From NCBI GenBank assembly GCA_964520905.1, contig CAZFQL010000011.1, forward strand, positions 62,001 to 126,000: a DNA stretch of 64,000 bases. Direction: 5' to 3'. The position numbers were made by a program, and so were the translations under genes. The notes under the pieces are model-generated. The model searched no databases. It had not been told where the DNA came from and saw only the letters and a program-made list of their open reading frames with translations. This stretch comes from JAGVIE01 sp964520905 (GTDB lineage Bacteria > Bacteroidota > Ignavibacteria > UBA10030 > SZUA-254). Below, one piece after another: positions 59,848 through 64,000 of the stretch. How positions within the stretch are numbered: the first letter of the stretch is position 1; every line of letters begins with the position of its first letter.

Positions 59848-61713
59848 ATGAAAAAAATGTTTTTACTAATTGCATTGATAGGATTGATGTATTGCGTGGC
59901 AGCATACGGTCAAGTGCCTGCAACGGGACAATCCAGTGGATCTTTTGGAAAGATGGATGTCGGCAAGACTACTCTTGGAACATTGGATGTCCAATCGATT
60001 CCTAATAAATTATCATACCAAGGACTGTTAACAACATCTTCTGGTGCACCTGCGCAGGATGGTAATTATAATTTGAAATTCGAATTGTTTGATGTAAGTG
60101 GTGGTGGTTCAGGATTATGGACAGAGACACAAACAGGTGTGAGTGTTCAGCACGGCACATTTAGTGTGCTTCTTGGATCCGTAACACCGTTGACTGCACT
60201 TTTTGATCAGCCATTATGGGTTGAGATCACAGCAATGGCAGGACCGGGTATTAGTTCACCGATTGTTTTTTCGCCACGCACGGAATTAGCAGCAGTGCCA
60301 TATGCACTTGGCCCTTGGCAGACAAACAACGATAATGTGTATATTTTAAATAAAAATGTCGGAATTCGTAACTCAAGCCCATTATATCCACTCGATGTCA
60401 ACTGGACTGGCGGGGCTACAGTTGCAAGATTTGGTCCGTACGATGGAGTATGCTTAATAGCGAATTATCCACAAATAGGATTCAACATCTATTATAATGG
60501 TGGATTTAAATATGGAACTTCCGCGTATGCTGGCGCCACAATCGCACTGGATCAATACGTATCTAATGCATTGACTTTTAATTTAGCCCCGGGTGGAGTT
60601 GCTGGAGATGCAGCACCGCTATCGACGAAAATGGTAATTACAAATAATGGGAATGTAGGTATTGGAACAACAAGCCCCCAAGCCAAATTAGATGTCAATG
60701 GAGCAGTTCAGGTTAAGGATTCATTATTTGTAGGTTCACCAACACAAAATGGAATTGTGAATATTTATCGTAATGGTTCAACTGAACCGATTGTACAAAC
60801 TGAAGATTACTATGGTTATGGTGCTCAAATGACTCTTCAAGATGAATTAGGTAATCCGATTGTTTATATGCGACCAAACGGTTGGGGTGAAGGTGGTGGC
60901 ATTCAAGTTTATCGTACTACTTCCCAAGTTGGATTTGAGGCGTGGGGAGATTGGTGGGGGCTTGGTGAAGGTTATGCAGCTGTTTATGGAAATAATCGCT
61001 CAATTATCTTCGAACCGCGATTTGCAGGAGATGCCTCTGTGCAGTTGCCGGATAGTTCGATCTCATCAGCAGAAATTCTAGATGAGCCTGGTATTTCGAA
61101 TAGCCAATTGATTTCTTTTACTACTAATAGTACAAGTGGGACTGTTGTGGTTACAGATTCAGTTGATATCACTGTCCCGGCGCCGGGTTATATTGAGATC
61201 ATAGGTGGAGCTTGGCTGAACATCTATCATACTACAGGTACTACTACAGAAGTATGGTTAGGTATCAATACTATTGGGGGGTCTCAATCGGTATATCCAG
61301 GACTCGGTGTAGTACGATTACCTAGTGATCTTCCAACGAGTGCTACCTCGTATGGTTATCCATGCACAGCGCGTCGATTCTATACAGTATCTGCCGGAAC
61401 ATATCGTTATTTTCTTAATCTAAGATTTTCAGGAGCAGGTAGTTACGTCCAAGCAGGATATCCATACGTCAGAGCAGTTTATTATCCAACGCTCTATGGT
61501 ACTTCAACAGTAATAAGTCCATCAGCAATTGGTTTAGCTTCGGTATCAACCGATGGTTCTCAACAAATTAATATTGAGCAGGTGACTATCACACCGGAAG
61601 AACATTTAGCTCAATTAAAAGCTAAAGCGATGTTGTTAAAGAGTGAAATGGAAGCAATGTTGAAGCAACTCGAGAAAAAGACTGGCGATGGACAAGCAAA
61701 CGGCGGTAATTGA
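59848..61713 (+). CDS. secreted tail-fibre-like protein
   Basis: A 621-residue exported protein. Signal peptide MKKMFLLIALIGLMYCVAAYG; residues 55-160 are a beta domain starting KLSYQGLLTTSSGAPAQDGNYNLKFELFD that opens many secreted proteins of this group; NVGIGTTSPQAKLDVNGAVQV (about 270-290, broken up here) is the trimeric tail-fibre-type motif; the last 50 residues (EEHLAQLKAKAMLLKSEMEAMLKQLEKK in pieces) form a coiled coil that would make a trimer. There is no sorting domain. AAGGAG ribosome binding site. The next gene overlaps or follows closely, so the two secreted proteins are co-expressed. Function unknown, adhesin-like. Confidence 0.75.
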   Translation: MKKMFLLIALIGLMYCVAAYGQVPATGQSSGSFGKMDVGKTTLGTLDVQSIPNKLSYQGLLTTSSGAPAQDGNYNLKFELFDVSGGGSGLWTETQTGVSVQHGTFSVLLGSVTPLTALFDQPLWVEITAMAGPGISSPIVFSPRTELAAVPYALGPWQTNNDNVYILNKNVGIRNSSPLYPLDVNWTGGATVARFGPYDGVCLIANYPQIGFNIYYNGGFKYGTSAYAGATIALDQYVSNALTFNLAPGGVAGDAAPLSTKMVITNNGNVGIGTTSPQAKLDVNGAVQVKDSLFVGSPTQNGIVNIYRNGSTEPIVQTEDYYGYGAQMTLQDELGNPIVYMRPNGWGEGGGIQVYRTTSQVGFEAWGDWWGLGEGYAAVYGNNRSIIFEPRFAGDASVQLPDSSISSAEILDEPGISNSQLISFTTNSTSGTVVVTDSVDITVPAPGYIEIIGGAWLNIYHTTGTTTEVWLGINTIGGSQSVYPGLGVVRLPSDLPTSATSYGYPCTARRFYTVSAGTYRYFLNLRFSGAGSYVQAGYPYVRAVYYPTLYGTSTVISPSAIGLASVSTDGSQQINIEQVTITPEEHLAQLKAKAMLLKSEMEAMLKQLEKKTGDGQANGGN

Positions 61714-61727
61714 GAAAAGGTGAAACC

Positions 61728-63182
61728 ATGAAAACAAAACTAAAATTAATAATGATGCTTACTTTCCTGAGCGGATTAGTCCAGTCTCAGACGCTACAGC
61801 ATCCTTGGAATGTACTTGATGGCGGAGGTGGTATATCCTCGGGTGCAGCGTATACACTTTCAACTTCCGTGGGCCAACCGGCTGTCCAGAAGATGACTTA
61901 TGTGGATACAGGTGCGATAATAGAAGGTGGTTATATACCGGGAACGAGGAATTTGAGCGGCGCATGGACAACAGCTACAATTACTCTCGATTTATCGTGG
62001 AACCTTCTTTCGGTACCTCTTATAACACCGGATATGCGAAAGACTACGCTTTATTCGTCGGCAATTTCATCAGCGTTCAAATATGAACCCGGAGGATACG
62101 TAGAGGAAGATACTTTGGAGATGGGTTATGGCTATTGGTTAAAATTTCCATCCAGCCAAAGTTTTGATGTGAGTGGCACACAGATTGAGATTGATACAGT
62201 TCCGGTTTATGTAGGCTGGAATATGATCGGCGCACTATCACATCCAATACTTGCTTCTTCGGTAACGCCGATTTCGCCGGTAGCTATCCAATCCTCTTTC
62301 TTCGGTTTCTTAGGGGGATATGGATATTATGATGAAGATACATTGAAACCGGGTAATGGATACTGGATAAAAGTAGATCATGCCGGATATCTTGTGTTAA
62401 AAAATTCTTCTTTCATTTCAAGTAGTTATGCCACTTCTTCGCCTGTTGCTCCCTTGAAACAGAGTAGCGAAGCTATGGGTAAACTGGTTGGTATCGAGAA
62501 TATATCATATATCTCGGTGAAGGATAAAAATGATCAGGAAAGAAAACTCTATTATGCTTCAAGCGAGGCAAAGCAAAATATCAATCGTTTCGAATTACCA
62601 CCTATACCGCCGGATGAGATATTGGATGTTCGCTATTCTACCCAGCGGTATGCGGAATTCACTGATATCACAAATTGTACTCGGCGAGAATTACCAATCC
62701 GAATTCATGGAGGAGAATTTCCTCTAGTATTGAGCTGGGATGAATCGTTTAATCCGAATCAAACAGCAATTCTTGAAATCAAGTATATCGGTGAACGACC
62801 CAAGGAAATTCCGCTTTTAGCATGTGGCAGTATAACAATAAACGAGGAAAACTTTGGTAGCGCTAAACTCATTCTATTACCAAAGAGTTCCGAAGTACTA
62901 CCGCACGAATTCGCATTATATCAGAATTATCCCAATCCCTTCAATCCTATTACAAAAATTCGGTATGACTTACCACGGGATTCACGAGTAAGCATCAAGG
63001 TGTATAACGTACTTGGACAAGTAGTAGCTAACTTAGTTGATGAAGTGCAACAAGCTGGCTATAAATCGTTGGAATGGGACACCCGTAATACATCAAGCGG
63101 GGACCTAAGTAGCGGTATTTATTTCTATCGGTTAGAAGTGGATGATTATACTGCTATTAAAAAATTGACTCTGTTAAAATAA
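61728..63182 (+). CDS. secreted protein with YPNPFNP sorting domain
   Basis: 484 residues. Signal peptide to about residue 21 (MKTKLKLIMMLTFLSGLVQS), then SVGQPAV-K-GY-I-GGYIPG, a repeated LSWNLLSVPL / VGWNMIGALSHP pair of beta domains also seen in the protein at 15608 (GQWNILSLPM, DGWNLIGSISDP), ELPPIPPDEILDVRYS, and the C-terminal ALYQNYPNPFNPITKIRYDLP, VYNVLGQVVANL, SGIYFYRLEVDDYTAIKKLTLLK sorting domain, complete here. I chose the ATG at 61728 with AAAGGTG ahead. Type IX-type export to the surface is expected. A terminator follows. Confidence 0.82.
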   Translation: MKTKLKLIMMLTFLSGLVQSQTLQHPWNVLDGGGGISSGAAYTLSTSVGQPAVQKMTYVDTGAIIEGGYIPGTRNLSGAWTTATITLDLSWNLLSVPLITPDMRKTTLYSSAISSAFKYEPGGYVEEDTLEMGYGYWLKFPSSQSFDVSGTQIEIDTVPVYVGWNMIGALSHPILASSVTPISPVAIQSSFFGFLGGYGYYDEDTLKPGNGYWIKVDHAGYLVLKNSSFISSSYATSSPVAPLKQSSEAMGKLVGIENISYISVKDKNDQERKLYYASSEAKQNINRFELPPIPPDEILDVRYSTQRYAEFTDITNCTRRELPIRIHGGEFPLVLSWDESFNPNQTAILEIKYIGERPKEIPLLACGSITINEENFGSAKLILLPKSSEVLPHEFALYQNYPNPFNPITKIRYDLPRDSRVSIKVYNVLGQVVANLVDEVQQAGYKSLEWDTRNTSSGDLSSGIYFYRLEVDDYTAIKKLTLLK

Positions 63183-63239
63183 CTGACGATTTGATGTTCA
63201 CTTCTCTTGGTAAGCGATAATAGGCAAATATCCTAGTAA

Positions 63240-63275
63240 AAAAGGCTTGAACCGAAACAGGTTCAAGCCTTTTAA
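63240..63275. terminator. intrinsic terminator, usable from both strands
   Basis: AAAAGGCTTGAACC and GGTTCAAGCCTTTT, 14 bp perfect, loop GAAACA. Ends both the secreted protein gene (plus) and the repeat peptide gene (minus). Confidence 0.92.
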
Positions 63276-63292
63276 CTAATAATTGAATTTTC

Positions 63293-63523
63293 TTACGGTC
63301 TTGGTGAATCCGGTAACATTGGTATAGTACTCTTTGGTCTCGGTGAATCCGGTAACATCGGTATAGTACTCTTTGGTCTCGGTGAATCCGGTAACATCGG
63401 TATAGTACTCTTTGGTCTTGGTGAATCCGGTAACATCGGTATAGTAGAAGTGTATGATATTGCAGCATTTGCCGCAAGTACCAATAAAACGGTAACAATT
63501 AATGAACGTAAACGATTTAACAT
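63293..63523 (-). CDS. small exported tandem-repeat peptide
   Basis: 76 residues: a signal-peptide-like N-terminus (MLNRLRSLIVTVLLVLAANAAIS), then four copies of the 13-residue unit STIPMLPDSPRPK, the last ending at DSPRP-stop. It is proline-rich with alternating charge, so probably extended and unfolded. An AGGAGATCC ribosome binding site precedes the ATG. The repeats are near-identical at DNA level (39 bases each), pointing to recent expansion. I know no homologue; secreted repeat peptide of unknown function. The opposite strand also has an open frame, but its sequence is an Arg/Tyr-rich read-through of the repeats. Confidence 0.65.
   Translation of the reverse strand: MLNRLRSLIVTVLLVLAANAAISYTSTIPMLPDSPRPKSTIPMLPDSPRPKSTIPMLPDSPRPKSTIPMLPDSPRP
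63297..63446. repeat. four 39-bp direct repeats inside the small peptide gene
   Basis: Units start at 63297, 63336, 63375 and 63414; they begin GGTCTYGGTGAATCCGGTAA and differ at only two positions. 39 is a multiple of three, so unit number can change without loss of frame. Confidence 0.9.
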
Positions 63524-63715
63524 GTTGGATCTCCTTATAAAGTTAATTTAGTAGAAAAAATTTGTTTTCTGTGAAGAGAACTACTCGTATAAATTTAGCG
63601 AAAGCAATGAAATAGGGCAAGAATTTCCGTGGAAAAACGCTAAAATTTTCAATTAAATAAGCAGTGTGAGTAGCGTCACTTTTTTACGCATATAAAAAAA
63701 TATTTGCGAATTGTC

Positions 63716-63744
63716 TTGACAAATTTAACTAAAAAGCTTATATT
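63716..63744 (+). promoter_or_regulatory. sigma-70 type promoter of the last gene
   Basis: TTGACA (63716-63721), 17 bases, TATATT (63739-63744). The last gene starts 43 bases further on. Confidence 0.7.
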
Positions 63745-63786
63745 TTTAAAGGATTTTATTAATCACGAATTTATGCAAAAAATTTA

Positions 63787-64000
63787 ATGAAGTATTTTCA
63801 TAAAATATTAATTTTCTGGCTTACGATTCTTTTACTCTATTTCTCTTGCATAGAAATATTCCCGAGTTTTTCATCTCCGGTCTCAGCGCGTCTAAATCAA
63901 ATAATTCAATCGTTACTCTTTATTATCTCATTGTTCATTTTGAAAAATGAGCCGATTAAAAAGAATAAATTTATTTTTCTAAATTTTTCAATTTTATTTT
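63787..64000 (+). CDS. membrane protein, 3' truncated
   Basis: ATG at 63787 opens a frame that runs off the window, 71 codons visible. It starts MKYFHKILIFWLTILLLYFS, a hydrophobic segment, then a Ser-rich loop and a second hydrophobic stretch (IIQSLLFIISLFIL), followed by a Lys/Phe-rich segment. Looks like a multi-helix membrane protein, strongly AT-rich; identity cannot be told from this fragment. Confidence 0.6.
   Translation, partial: MKYFHKILIFWLTILLLYFSCIEIFPSFSSPVSARLNQIIQSLLFIISLFILKNEPIKKNKFIFLNFSILF

Noticed and set aside
63297..63446. CRISPR array, because of regularly spaced repeats
   Set aside because: The repeats are contiguous without unique spacers, have a unit of 39 bases in frame with a peptide, and no cas gene is near.

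Overview
The window looks like chromosome from a free-living bacterium of the Bacteroidota/Chlorobiota side of the FCB group, most probably an Ignavibacteria-like lineage. Reasons: several secreted proteins end in the YPNPFNP-type C-terminal sorting domain of the type IX secretion route, there is a fused GlmU-family protein of the kind found in Bacteroidetes, a small SRP RNA, and clear TTGACA/TATAAT-type promoters instead of the TAnnTTTG type of true Bacteroidia. There is no rRNA, tRNA or CRISPR. This placement is inference from gene style, not from a marker tree.

Layout. 1-4.7 kb: end of a beta-carbonic anhydrase, pyruvate kinase, a set of small membrane or zinc-ribbon genes, an attC-like inverted repeat and a TerC family protein. 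4.8-7.1 kb: a tyrosine operon (DAHP synthase, chorismate mutase, prephenate dehydrogenase; minus strand) preceded by a consensus promoter, a Tyr-rich leader peptide and an intrinsic terminator, i.e. a textbook-style attenuator. 7.1-9.4 kb: a small accessory island bounded by copies of one palindrome and holding an AAA/DUF4143 ATPase. 9.4-12.3 kb: PEP carboxykinase and an aspartate-type aminotransferase. 12.5-23 kb: FmdB-like protein, large secreted proteins, an OPT transporter and a lipoprotein whose sorting domain is cut short at a MITE-like element. 23-27.4 kb: an accessory module with a DNA methyltransferase fused to a PD-(D/E)XK-like nuclease domain, overlapped by a PIN-like gene, and bracketed on both sides by broken ORF6N genes and ORF6N tail remnants. 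27.4-32.2 kb: peptidase T, an NfrA/NfrB-like exopolysaccharide pair with a CheY-like receiver, and the SRP RNA. 32.2-34.5 kb: three pilin-like genes lacking a visible prepilin motif.

35.2-49.6 kb is a long plus-strand housekeeping stretch: RNase E/G, transaldolase-like enzyme, gcvT, comB, ftsK, lolA, a flippase-like protein, a barrel protein, cyclophilin, holA, a SPOR protein, rpmE, GlmU-like and rsmB. 49.7-57.6 kb carries threonine dehydrogenase, AcpS, an AMP-forming acyl-CoA synthetase, a stand-alone acyl carrier protein and two glycine C-acetyltransferase paralogues, one orthodox and one altered around the active site, followed by Mrp and NfuA iron-sulfur proteins. 57.9-59.6 kb has ftsE and pdxA. 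59.8-63.5 kb has two secreted proteins and a small secreted peptide made almost wholly of four 13-residue repeats. The window ends inside a membrane protein gene.

Intergenic spaces are rich in palindromic elements of at least six kinds. The most interesting items are the Tyr attenuator, the methyltransferase-nuclease/PIN module bracketed by ORF6N debris, the AcpS/synthetase/ACP/oxoamine-synthase cluster, and the minimal Nfr-like pair with a receiver protein.
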